A DNA stretch of 12,518 bases from Alphaproteobacteria bacterium (GTDB lineage Bacteria > Pseudomonadota > Alphaproteobacteria > Sphingomonadales > Sphingomonadaceae), in contig JAGWQR010000229.1 in NCBI GenBank assembly GCA_028869975.1, positions 1 to 12,518 on the forward strand. The letters are read 5' to 3'. A program made the position numbers and the translations under genes. The notes under the pieces are model-generated. The model was not told the origin of the DNA, searched no databases, and worked only from the letters and a program-made list of their open reading frames with translations. Position 1 is the stretch's first letter; the number at the start of each line of letters is the position of its first letter. This document shows positions 1 through 6,980 of this stretch, in pieces.

Positions 1-208
1 TGTTGTTGAGGATTTCATCGACCACGATTGCAACCGTATTGGACGGAACCGTGACCGATTTGCCGGTGCTATCGGTATACGTCGCGGTTGCGGTGTTGTT
101 GATTGTGGTTCCCGCAAGCGTGCCGGCCGCATGAACGGGCACCGACGTGAGCGCCAGCCCTCCTGCGACACTTAACGCAAAAAATAGCGCTTTGCGGCCC
201 GATTTCAC
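1..208 (-). CDS. Secreted surface-type protein, N-terminal fragment (DUF11-like)
   Basis: This is the first 69 codons of a protein whose remainder lies beyond the left edge. The start is a GTG at 206-208; the same frame has an upstream stop and no ATG, and only this start (or a second GTG 21 nt upstream) gives a sensible signal peptide. The N-terminus begins MKSGRKALFF, followed by a hydrophobic stretch and a cleavage-like VPVHA-AG site near residue 27. The mature part starts AGTLAGTTINNTATATY and continues with SVTVPSNTVAIVVDE. As I recall, that pattern is typical of large exported alphaproteobacterial proteins with DUF11-type conserved repeats, and it implies a long beta-rich cell-surface or secreted product. 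A GGA lies 6 nt before the start as a weak ribosome site. The family call is inference from the N-terminus only; the exported nature is much surer. Confidence 0.62.
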   Translation of the reverse strand, partial: MKSGRKALFFALSVAGGLALTSVPVHAAGTLAGTTINNTATATYTDSTGKSVTVPSNTVAIVVDEILNN

Positions 209-374
209 TATATTTCCAACCGTTAGATGCACGACATGCTCCGCAGAAAATAATTGCGGGGAAGTTATGCATCCGAAATGGAAAAGATTTGGTTAAGAAG
301 CCCGATACATACGCGGGCCAGGCGGGCTTTGGTTCATTTCACGATAACCAGAATTACGCGCCGGTTTGTGCGCA

Positions 375-560
375 TCAGCACGACGCTCGACGGCATACAC
401 GACTCACGGCGTTGTAAATCATGGTAAAATGCAATCCTTTGCAGATCCATCTGGATCGGCGTATCAAGTGGGCAAAACCCCATACCAAGCGCGCATACCA
501 GCCGATCAGGCTGTTCTTGACTCGTCCGCGAATGCCGCCTAACAGGCGCGCCTTGACCAT
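375..560 (-). pseudogene. Possible relic of a DUF374-type acyltransferase gene start
   Basis: A 61-codon leftward frame begins at an ATG (558-560) two bases from tRNA-Asp. Its N-terminal part has a basic segment and then LIGWYARLVWGFAHLIRRSR followed by WICKG. That recalls the N-terminus of the DUF374 lysophospholipid acyltransferase-like family as I remember it: a hydrophobic helix, then an (S/T)RW motif and a glycine. After this point the resemblance stops and the frame closes at a TGA, far short of a family member of roughly 200 residues or more. A neighbouring frame reads IAFYHDLQ just after the break, which vaguely resembles the family's FWHxRL motif and could mark a frameshift plus deletion. 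This is weak pattern matching and chance translation is a real alternative. Confidence 0.2.
517..545 (+). promoter_or_regulatory. Candidate promoter of tRNA-Asp
   Basis: TTGACT at 517-522 is a good -35 element. With a 17-base spacer it is followed by TAACAG at 540-545, a poor -10. The predicted start falls near 552, about 11 bases before the tRNA. A strong -35 with a weak -10 is common at stable-RNA promoters in alphaproteobacteria, but the -10 match here is only partial. Confidence 0.4.
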
Positions 561-562
561 AT

Positions 563-639
<77 letters not shown>

Positions 640-666
640 TGGATTCTGAACGGCCTTAGGCGGTCT

Positions 667-690
667 GCGGGCTGCCCTGCCCCTGTTTTT
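667..690 (+). terminator. Weak candidate terminator after tRNA-Asp
   Basis: GCGGG and CCTGC can pair (five pairs, one of them G-U) around the loop CTGC. A short C-rich gap and then five Ts (686-690) follow. The stem is short and the T-run is not directly next to it, so this is a tentative call. The T-run ends one base before the -35 of the candidate gyrB promoter. Confidence 0.3.
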
Positions 691-691
691 C

Positions 692-720
692 TTGCCTTTG
701 CCACGCTGCGCGCCTATACA
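692..720 (+). promoter_or_regulatory. Candidate gyrB promoter giving a leaderless mRNA
   Basis: TTGCCT at 692-697 and TATACA at 715-720 each match 4 of 6 consensus bases and are separated by the ideal 17 bases. With the usual 6-base gap between the -10 element and the start point, transcription would begin at 727, which is the A of the gyrB ATG. No Shine-Dalgarno-like sequence exists before this ATG, which agrees with a leaderless transcript. This is inferred from sequence alone. Confidence 0.5.
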
Positions 721-726
721 CTCTCC

Positions 727-3282
727 ATGTCTGACACTGATAAAATAGTCGCCGCCCCTTCCCCCGCAAATATACCGAATACTGCCGAATATGGAGCGGA
801 ATCGATCAAGGTTCTCAAGGGCCTGGATGCTGTCCGCAAGCGCCCGGGCATGTATATCGGCGACACTGATGACGGTTCGGGCCTGCACCATATGGTATTC
901 GAGGTGTCGGACAATGCGATCGACGAGGCGCTCGCCGGGCATTGCGACCGGATATTGATCCAGCTCAACGCTGATGGTTCGGTGACGGTCGAGGATAATG
1001 GCCGTGGCATCCCGACCGGGATCCACCCTGAAGAGGGCGTATCGGCGGCGGAAGTGATTATGACCCAGCTTCATGCCGGTGGCAAGTTCGAGAACACCTC
1101 TGACGACAATGCCTACAAGGTTTCGGGCGGGCTGCACGGGGTCGGCGTTTCCGTCGTCAATGCACTCTCAATCAGGCTTGATCTCACCATCTGGCGCGAG
1201 GCGCAAGAGCATTATATGCAGTTTGTGCATGGCGATGCGGTGGCACCCTTGAAGCTGGTAGGGCCCGCACCTTTTGGCACCGATGGCAAACCCAAAAAGG
1301 GTACACAAGTCACGTTTTTACCCTCTCCTGACACATTCAAAATCACCGAGTTTGACTTCGAAAAGCTCGAACATCGCTACCGCGAGCTGGCTTTCCTCAA
1401 TTCCGGCGTGCGGATTTTCCTCGCCGATGCGCGCCATGCAGAGCGCGTCGAGCATGAACTATTCTATGAAGGCGGGATTGCCGCGTTCGTCAAATATCTC
1501 GATCGCAACAAAGTATCTCTTTTCCCCGATCCGATTGCGGTGTCGGGTCAGCGCGACGGCATTGGCATCGATGTCGCGCTAGAGTGGAATGACAGCTATT
1601 ACGAAAATGTCCTTTGCTTCACCAACAATATCCCGCAGCGCGACGGCGGCACGCACCTCGCCGCATTTCGCTCGGCATTGACCCGCACGCTCAACAATTA
1701 CGCTGAAAAGTCGGGGCTGATGAAGCGCGAAAAGGTCCAATTAACCGGTGAGGATATGCGCGAAGGGTTGAGCGCAATCGTTTCGGTTAAATTGCCCGAC
1801 CCAAAATTCTCCAGCCAGACCAAGGACAAATTGGTGTCCTCGGAAGTTCGCCAGCCGCTTGAGAGTTTGATGGCCGACAAGATGGCCGAATGGCTCGAGG
1901 AAAACCCCGCCCACGCCAAAACGATCATCCAGAAAATCATCGATGCGGCAGCGGCGCGCGAAGCCGCACGCAAAGCGCGTGAGGCGAGCCGCAAATCAGT
2001 GCTCGGCGTGGCGTCGTTGCCCGGCAAGCTCGCCGATTGTCAGGAAAAAGACCCGGAAAAGTGCGAATTATTCCTGGTGGAAGGGGACTCGGCAGGCGGC
2101 TCGGCCAAGCAGGGACGCGATCGCAACATTCAAGCCATTTTGCCGCTCAAAGGTAAAATCCTCAATGTTGAGCGCGCGCGGTTCGACAGGATGTTGTCGT
2201 CGAAGGAAATCGGTACGATGATCCAGGCGCTCGGCACCGGGATCGGGCGCGACGATTTCAACGCCGAGAAACTGCGCTACCACAAGATCATCATCATGAC
2301 CGACGCCGATGTCGATGGCGCGCATATCCGCACGCTGTTGCTCACCTTCTTCTACCGGCAGATGCGGCCGCTGATCGATGGCGGCCATCTCTACATTGCC
2401 CAGCCGCCGCTGTACAAAGTCGCTAAAGGAAAATCTGAAGTTTATGTCAAGGATGAAGGTAAACTCGAAGATTACCTCATCAATGCGGGCGTGGATGCCA
2501 GCACGCTGGAGACAGGATCAGGCACACGTTCGGGCGCTGATCTTAAAGCATTGGTTGAACATGCGCGCCGTATGCGCGCACTGATGCACTATGTCCCGCG
2601 CCGTTATGATCCCGCTTTGATCGAGGCCCTTGCGCTCAATGGCGCGTTCGAGCCGGCACTGACGCCCGAACAGCGCGCGGATGCGGCCTATCGAGTGGCG
2701 CAATGGCTGAACCGCGCAGACGCGGAAGCGCGCTGGGAAGGCGGCGTTGCGGCAGAAGGCGGTTATCTTTTCACACGCGCATGGCGCGGCGTGACCGATC
2801 ATCACATCATCGATGCGCCGATGGCCGAGTCGCAGGAGGCACGCAAACTGCATTATCTGGTTGTGCCCGAGGCAGAGAATTATGCGCAGGGATCGCTGCT
2901 GGTGACGCTTGGCAAAGCTCAGCCCATGGTTGAGCAGGAAGATAGTCAGGATGTTAATCTGATTAGTAACAATTTGTCTCAATCTATTGTCAACGCAGGA
3001 AAAAATATAAAAATTTGGCGCCCTTCAGAATTGCTCGAAGCGGTGCTGGGAATAGGCCGCAAGGGGCTCAATATCCAGCGTTACAAAGGGCTGGGTGAAA
3101 TGAACGCCGAGCAGCTCTGGGAAACCACACTCGACCCGACCAATCGCTCTCTGCTCAAGGTCGAGATCGACGAGGCCAGCGACCATGACGAGATTTTCAC
3201 ACGCCTGATGGGAGATGTCGTCGAGCCCCGCAAGGAATTTATCACCGAGAATGCGCTCAACGTGGCGAATCTCGATATATGA
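727..3282 (+). CDS. gyrB: DNA gyrase subunit B
   Basis: GyrB is the ATPase subunit of DNA gyrase (A2B2), which introduces negative supercoils in the cytoplasm. The 851-residue protein has the full Gram-negative layout. The GHKL ATPase domain shows FEVSDNAIDEA (catalytic Glu59, Mg-binding Asn63), EDNGRGIP (Asp90, Arg93) and the glycine-rich lid GGLHGVGVS (134-142). The transducer domain has the switch lysine in QTKDKL (Lys366). The TOPRIM domain carries EGDSAGG (Glu452) and MTDADVDG (Asp526, Asp528). The insertion domain typical of proteobacterial GyrB spans roughly 570-770, and the conserved tail QRYKGLGEMNAEQLWETT is at 785-801. The start was chosen because the next residues lead directly into AESIKVLKGLDAVRKRPGMY; no ribosome site precedes it and it may be leaderless. 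The stop overlaps the next start as ATGA. An AT-rich patch (2941-3020) lies near the end of the insertion domain. Confidence 0.99.
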   Translation: MSDTDKIVAAPSPANIPNTAEYGAESIKVLKGLDAVRKRPGMYIGDTDDGSGLHHMVFEVSDNAIDEALAGHCDRILIQLNADGSVTVEDNGRGIPTGIHPEEGVSAAEVIMTQLHAGGKFENTSDDNAYKVSGGLHGVGVSVVNALSIRLDLTIWREAQEHYMQFVHGDAVAPLKLVGPAPFGTDGKPKKGTQVTFLPSPDTFKITEFDFEKLEHRYRELAFLNSGVRIFLADARHAERVEHELFYEGGIAAFVKYLDRNKVSLFPDPIAVSGQRDGIGIDVALEWNDSYYENVLCFTNNIPQRDGGTHLAAFRSALTRTLNNYAEKSGLMKREKVQLTGEDMREGLSAIVSVKLPDPKFSSQTKDKLVSSEVRQPLESLMADKMAEWLEENPAHAKTIIQKIIDAAAAREAARKAREASRKSVLGVASLPGKLADCQEKDPEKCELFLVEGDSAGGSAKQGRDRNIQAILPLKGKILNVERARFDRMLSSKEIGTMIQALGTGIGRDDFNAEKLRYHKIIIMTDADVDGAHIRTLLLTFFYRQMRPLIDGGHLYIAQPPLYKVAKGKSEVYVKDEGKLEDYLINAGVDASTLETGSGTRSGADLKALVEHARRMRALMHYVPRRYDPALIEALALNGAFEPALTPEQRADAAYRVAQWLNRADAEARWEGGVAAEGGYLFTRAWRGVTDHHIIDAPMAESQEARKLHYLVVPEAENYAQGSLLVTLGKAQPMVEQEDSQDVNLISNNLSQSIVNAGKNIKIWRPSELLEAVLGIGRKGLNIQRYKGLGEMNAEQLWETTLDPTNRSLLKVEIDEASDHDEIFTRLMGDVVEPRKEFITENALNVANLDI

Positions 3283-4640
3283 GCTTTAAAGAGCATCATA
3301 AGCGGAGCTGGCTGGCCGGTCTGATCTGGTCGTTGCTGGCGTTGATACTGGCTTTGCTGCTGGCGATATTATGGCTGTTGCATGGCGAAGCTGCCCGACA
3401 GAGCGTGGATGATCTGACCGGGCCAAACCCGAAATTGCAACGTCCGCGTGATGAATATATCCTGCCGAGCACGCATATTCCGGCTCAAATCGGCTGGACG
3501 ACGGAAGCACAGCCGCACCCGGCGGCCGGATTACAGGTGAACGACTTTGCCCAGGGCCTCGACCATCCGGGCCGGATGCTGGTGCTGCCCAATGGCGATG
3601 TGCTGATATCGGAATCGGCTGCGCCAGGACATACAGGCGGGGTCATCTCATGGTTAAAGCAAATTTTATTTAATATTAATAATAGTGCTTCAACAAACAA
3701 AATTCTGCTTTTGCGCGCGACCGGGAAGGCCGATGTTGCCGATCAGCGTTTCACCCTGCTTTCCGGCCTGAACTCCCCCTCAGGGATGGCGGTGCTCAAC
3801 AATATTCTCTACGTCGCGGATACCGACGCGCTGCTCGCGTACCCATTCCACGTCGGTGACACGCAGATCAGTGCCCTGCCGCGCAAGGTGATTGCCCTAC
3901 CAGCCAGCGGCCCAAACCGGCACTGGGCGCGCAATGTGATCGTCGCGGAAGACGGCAAGCATCTCTATGTCAGCATTGGTGCGGGAGACCATACGCGTGA
4001 CAATAATGACGCAGCGGAAGCAGATCGTGCGCGCATTCTTCAGGTTGATCCCCAAACCGGGGCAACCAATGTCTGGGCCGGTTATCTCCGCAATCCGGCG
4101 GGCATGTCTTACGATCCGCGCAGCAAATCTATCTGGTTCACCGCTACGGAGCGCGCCATGCTTGGCCCGGACTTGCCGCCAGATTTCATGAGCAGGCTCG
4201 ATTTCGGCACACTTTATGGATGGCCATGGGCCTATTGGGGACGCCGCCCGGACCCGCGTTTCGCCTATTCGCAAGACGATCATCATCAGGATTTCCAATA
4301 TTACAAGGTTCCAGAATATGCGCTTGGGCCACACACCGAATCGTTGGGGATTGCATTTTCAGCCGGTGCAAAACTGGGCCCTGCCTATGGCTATGGCGCT
4401 TTTGTTGCGCAACATGGCTCGTGGAACCGCAGGCCGCTTTCGGGATATCGCGTGATTTTTGTGCCGTTCGAAGCGAGCGGTTACCCACGAAAATTGCCCT
4501 TGCCGGTGCTCGATGGTTTTCTCAATGCGCAGAATCAGGCGCAGGGACGACCCATGGATGTCGCGATAGCGAAGGATGGCACGCTGCTGGTCAGCGATGA
4601 TGCGGGCGGGCGTATCTGGCGGGTAAGTGCGGCGCCTTAA
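3279..4640 (+). CDS. Membrane-anchored PQQ-type sugar (sorbosone) dehydrogenase-like protein
   Basis: A 453-residue protein of the soluble glucose / L-sorbosone dehydrogenase beta-propeller family, whose members oxidise sugars in the periplasm with PQQ and calcium. Residues 11-34 form one hydrophobic helix after a basic N-terminus, so the protein is probably an N-terminally anchored periplasmic enzyme. Family landmarks in order: LDHPGRMLVLPNGDVLISE (94-112), GLNSPSGMA (163-171), NRHW (213-216, His215 aligning with the proposed catalytic base), LRNPAG (270-275), YGWPWAYWG (313-321), LGPHTESLG (349-357), QHGSWNR (378-384) and GRPMDVAI (423-430). The family's usual NERDxLG stretch reads TERAMLG here (289-295), so activity is not certain. 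Its ATG overlaps the gyrB stop, suggesting cotranscription and translational coupling. Substrate and PQQ dependence are inferred. An AT-rich patch lies at 3651-3710. Confidence 0.88.
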   Translation: MSFKEHHKRSWLAGLIWSLLALILALLLAILWLLHGEAARQSVDDLTGPNPKLQRPRDEYILPSTHIPAQIGWTTEAQPHPAAGLQVNDFAQGLDHPGRMLVLPNGDVLISESAAPGHTGGVISWLKQILFNINNSASTNKILLLRATGKADVADQRFTLLSGLNSPSGMAVLNNILYVADTDALLAYPFHVGDTQISALPRKVIALPASGPNRHWARNVIVAEDGKHLYVSIGAGDHTRDNNDAAEADRARILQVDPQTGATNVWAGYLRNPAGMSYDPRSKSIWFTATERAMLGPDLPPDFMSRLDFGTLYGWPWAYWGRRPDPRFAYSQDDHHQDFQYYKVPEYALGPHTESLGIAFSAGAKLGPAYGYGAFVAQHGSWNRRPLSGYRVIFVPFEASGYPRKLPLPVLDGFLNAQNQAQGRPMDVAIAKDGTLLVSDDAGGRIWRVSAAP

Positions 4641-4680
4641 TGTTACATGATATTAACGTGATACATTAATATATTTTTGT
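4637..4680 (+). terminator. AT-rich candidate terminator of the gyrB unit
   Basis: The stop codon of the dehydrogenase gene forms part of an inverted repeat. TTAATGT (4637-4643) pairs with ACATTAA (4663-4669). Inside it, after a 2x2 mismatch, CATG pairs with CGTG around a 7-base loop. TATATTTTTG follows, with five Ts at 4674-4678. The polarity fits the plus strand only; the minus side is followed by GC-rich sequence. The stem is unusually AT-rich for this genome. It lies within the last codons of the converging HAD gene. Confidence 0.45.
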
Positions 4681-5327
4681 ATTTCATTGTATTTACGCGC
4701 GATTCTATGTACACCTACCGCGCTTAGCAAGGCCCCGTGCGCGGCCTTGTCCAAAATATGCGTGCCTGCCAGCAACCCGATCACCTGCATTTCCGCTGCC
4801 ACCGCCGCACGCGCGCCCGTGACTGAATCCTCAATTGCCAGGCAGTGCGCCGGATCAACACGCAGCCCCGCCGCCGCCTGAAGATAAATATCTGGGTGCG
4901 GCTTGCCGCGCTCAATCTTTGCCGCGCTGTAAATATGCGTGCCAAATGCACCGTCAAGCCCGACTTTGACAAGATTGCGGGTGATGACTTCTGTCGCACT
5001 CGATGATGCAATCGCGCGCGGGAAGTCACCCAACCCCGCGATAAACGTATGTGCGCCCGCCACCGCGACCAGCTCAGATTCATGTGCGACAGCATCACGC
5101 GCCTTGAGATCGGTTAGCAGATTGGGCGGCATCGCGCGGCCCTGCTCGGCAAAGAAGGGCGGCATCGTGTCTCGCAGCCGCTGCCCGAAAAAGCGGGTGA
5201 TGGCGTCAGAAGGGGTGATTTTGATGCCCTGCTCGTTAAGATATTGGCTTAAGATACGCCCGGAAAGTATCTCAGATTCGACAATAACTCCGTCGAAATC
5301 AAAGATGATCGCGTGGATTGGTGGCAT
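4653..5327 (-). CDS. HAD-superfamily phosphatase (HAD-IA, phosphoglucomutase/6-phosphogluconate phosphatase-like)
   Basis: A 224-residue haloacid dehalogenase-type hydrolase, expected to remove phosphate from a small sugar phosphate or related metabolite in the cytoplasm. Motif I is FDFDGVIVESE with nucleophile Asp10 and acid/base Asp12. The SE ending and the helical cap (about 18-85) are typical of subfamily IA. Motif II is AIASSS (105-110), motif III is the lysine in ERGKPHPDIY (Lys142), and motif IV is IEDSVTGARAA (165-175). The start is the ATG 4 bases after the metG stop; the frame is open much further upstream, but that part is antisense-like readout of metG. The layout resembles E. coli YieH, but the substrate cannot be read from sequence. 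It is the last gene of the seven-gene minus-strand operon and converges on the dehydrogenase gene with only 12 bases between stops. Its last codons are AT-rich. Confidence 0.9.
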   Translation of the reverse strand: MPPIHAIIFDFDGVIVESEILSGRILSQYLNEQGIKITPSDAITRFFGQRLRDTMPPFFAEQGRAMPPNLLTDLKARDAVAHESELVAVAGAHTFIAGLGDFPRAIASSSATEVITRNLVKVGLDGAFGTHIYSAAKIERGKPHPDIYLQAAAGLRVDPAHCLAIEDSVTGARAAVAAEMQVIGLLAGTHILDKAAHGALLSAVGVHRIARKYNEIQKYINVSR

Positions 5328-5331
5328 GACG

Positions 5332-6957
5332 TCAGTTTGCACCTTCAATGGGCAATTCCAGCCGTGGGAAAATCGGGGTGGGCGCGGACAGGCGGAAGCC
5401 GGATATGCGCAAATCATCATACCATTGATACGGAGCCAATGTGTTTTCATACAATGATTTAAAATCGCGCTCATCCTCCGGAATGCCCATCTGGTCGAGG
5501 AGATTATTGGCAGCGGTGGGGATGATCGGCTGGATCGCGATTGCGAGATCGCGGATAGCTTTGAATAAAGCTCCCAGAACATCTTTCATTTTTTCAGGAT
5601 CGGTCTTCCTCAAAGACCAAGGTGCCATTTCATCAATATATTGATTGCAGGCAAAAACCCATTTCATCCAATTCTCGATAGCTTGAGAGAATTCGTATTT
5701 TTCGAAATGCTCGAGAATAGTTTGGCCAATGCTATATGTTAACGATGATTTCCAACCAACGTCCTTCATTTCCGTAACCGTAGAAGGCAATTCCCCGTCC
5801 AGATTCTTGTAGATCATGCTCAGCACCCGCTGCGCCAGATTGCCGAAGCTATTGGCGAGTTCCGCGTTGCAACGAGTCACGATCGCCTCTTCCGACCAGG
5901 TGCCATCCGCGCCAAAGCTGACCTCGCGCAGCAGGAAGTAGCGCAGCGCATCGACACCATAACGCGCGGCCAGCTCCAGCGGATCGGTGACATTGCCCGC
6001 CGATTTGCTCATCTTGCTGCCATCGCGCGCGAGCAGAAAGCCGTGCCCGAAAATGCGCTTGGGCAGCGGCAGCCCCGCGCTCATCAGGAAGGCGGGCCAA
6101 TACACCGTGTGGAAACGGACAATATCCTTGCCGATCAGGTGGAGGACGTTTGCTGGTTGCAGTTCTCCATTTTCATTCCGAACTGTGGGCCAGTAGCGCG
6201 CGAAATCCCCACTCTCGTCGGGGAAACCGATCCCGGTCAGGTAGGTGGTGAGCGCATCCACCCAGACATACATGACGTGATTTTCGGAACCCGGAACCTT
6301 CACTCCCCAGTCAAAGCTGGTGCGGCTGACGGAAAGGTCTTTCAGTCCGCCCTCGACAAAGCGCATCACCTCGTTGCGGCGGCTGTCGGGCTGAATGAAT
6401 TCGGGATCTTCATTGTAGAGAGCGAGCAGCCTGTCCTGATACTTGCTCAGCCTGAAGAACCATGTCTCCTCAACCGTCCACTCAACCGACGTGCCCTGCG
6501 GTGAGAGTTTCGCGCCATCTGCACCTGCAATCAGCTCTTTCTCGTCGTAAAATGCCTCGTCGCGCACCGAATACCAGCCTTCATAGCGGTCGAGATACAG
6601 GTCGTCGGAAGCCTTCATCCGGTTCCAGAGTTCAACGCTCGCCTGCTTGTGGCGTTCGTCGGTGGTGCGGCAGAACGCATCATATTGAATGTTGAGCTTC
6701 GCGCACATCTCCACGAAATGCGCCGACATTTCGGTGGCGAAGGCGAGCGTATCCTTGCCAGCCGCGCGCGCTGTCTGCACCATTTTGAGGCCGTGCTCGT
6801 CGGTACCGGTCACGAGGCGGACATCTTTGCCGGTGAGGCGGTGAAAGCGCGCAATCGCGTCTGCCGCTATCGCCTCGTAGGCATGGCCGATGTGCGGCTT
6901 GCCATTGGGGTAGGCAATAGCGGTGGTGATATAGAATTTTTCGCGTGTGTCGGCCAT
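5332..6957 (-). CDS. metG: Methionyl-tRNA synthetase
   Basis: MetG attaches methionine to elongator and initiator tRNA-Met using ATP. The 541-residue protein is a class I synthetase. The signature PHIGHAY (HIGH at 22-25) starts the Rossmann fold. GTDEHGLKM follows at 51-59, the connective insert spans roughly 115-225, VWVDALTTYLTG (231-242) and HLIGKDIVRFH (273-283) build the active site, and KMSKS is at 315-319. The all-helical anticodon-binding domain follows (about 360-520). The connective insert has no cysteine knuckle, so this is the zinc-free type, and there is no C-terminal tRNA-binding domain. The start follows the holB stop by 23 bases, a gap that contains the small palindrome CGCTTTAAGCG and no clear ribosome site. 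An AT-rich patch (5581-5760) covers part of the anticodon domain (residues about 400-459). Confidence 0.98.
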   Translation of the reverse strand: MADTREKFYITTAIAYPNGKPHIGHAYEAIAADAIARFHRLTGKDVRLVTGTDEHGLKMVQTARAAGKDTLAFATEMSAHFVEMCAKLNIQYDAFCRTTDERHKQASVELWNRMKASDDLYLDRYEGWYSVRDEAFYDEKELIAGADGAKLSPQGTSVEWTVEETWFFRLSKYQDRLLALYNEDPEFIQPDSRRNEVMRFVEGGLKDLSVSRTSFDWGVKVPGSENHVMYVWVDALTTYLTGIGFPDESGDFARYWPTVRNENGELQPANVLHLIGKDIVRFHTVYWPAFLMSAGLPLPKRIFGHGFLLARDGSKMSKSAGNVTDPLELAARYGVDALRYFLLREVSFGADGTWSEEAIVTRCNAELANSFGNLAQRVLSMIYKNLDGELPSTVTEMKDVGWKSSLTYSIGQTILEHFEKYEFSQAIENWMKWVFACNQYIDEMAPWSLRKTDPEKMKDVLGALFKAIRDLAIAIQPIIPTAANNLLDQMGIPEDERDFKSLYENTLAPYQWYDDLRISGFRLSAPTPIFPRLELPIEGAN

Positions 6958-6980
6958 GCGTGCGCTTTAAGCGGCGATGC

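Larger units (their letters stand above)
209..562. other. Region without a confident gene
   Basis: About 350 bases between a leftward secreted-protein gene and tRNA-Asp. It must hold the promoter of the leftward gene, though I see no good -35/-10 pair for it, and it holds a promoter-like pair for tRNA-Asp near its right end. The only coding trace is a leftward 61-codon frame at 375-560, described separately as a possible relic. There is also a short palindrome (GATCCA-TC-TGGATC, 444-457) and a long-looped 7-bp inverted repeat at 298-329, neither of which I can assign. Confidence 0.6.

Noticed and set aside
69..272. Leftward frame with many Cys, Gly and Arg residues overlapping the secreted-protein start
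   Set aside because: It is another frame of the same strand as the GTG-started secreted protein, whose signal peptide and Thr/Val-rich mature part are far more credible.
288..296. TTAACCAAA (minus strand) as a CtrA-type half site before the secreted-protein gene
   Set aside because: Only one half of the usual TTAA-N7-TTAA arrangement is present.
298..329. Inverted repeat AAGCCCG / CGGGCTT as a terminator
   Set aside because: The loop would be 18 bases, only two or three Ts follow, and no gene reads into it on the plus strand.
444..457. Palindrome GATCCA-TC-TGGATC as an operator
   Set aside because: Six-base arms with a two-base centre occur by chance, and no nearby start point or gene supports a regulatory role.
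5328..5582. 85-codon N-terminal extension of the HAD protein
   Set aside because: It is metG sequence read in another frame; the ATG at 5327 gives the standard HAD start immediately after the metG stop.
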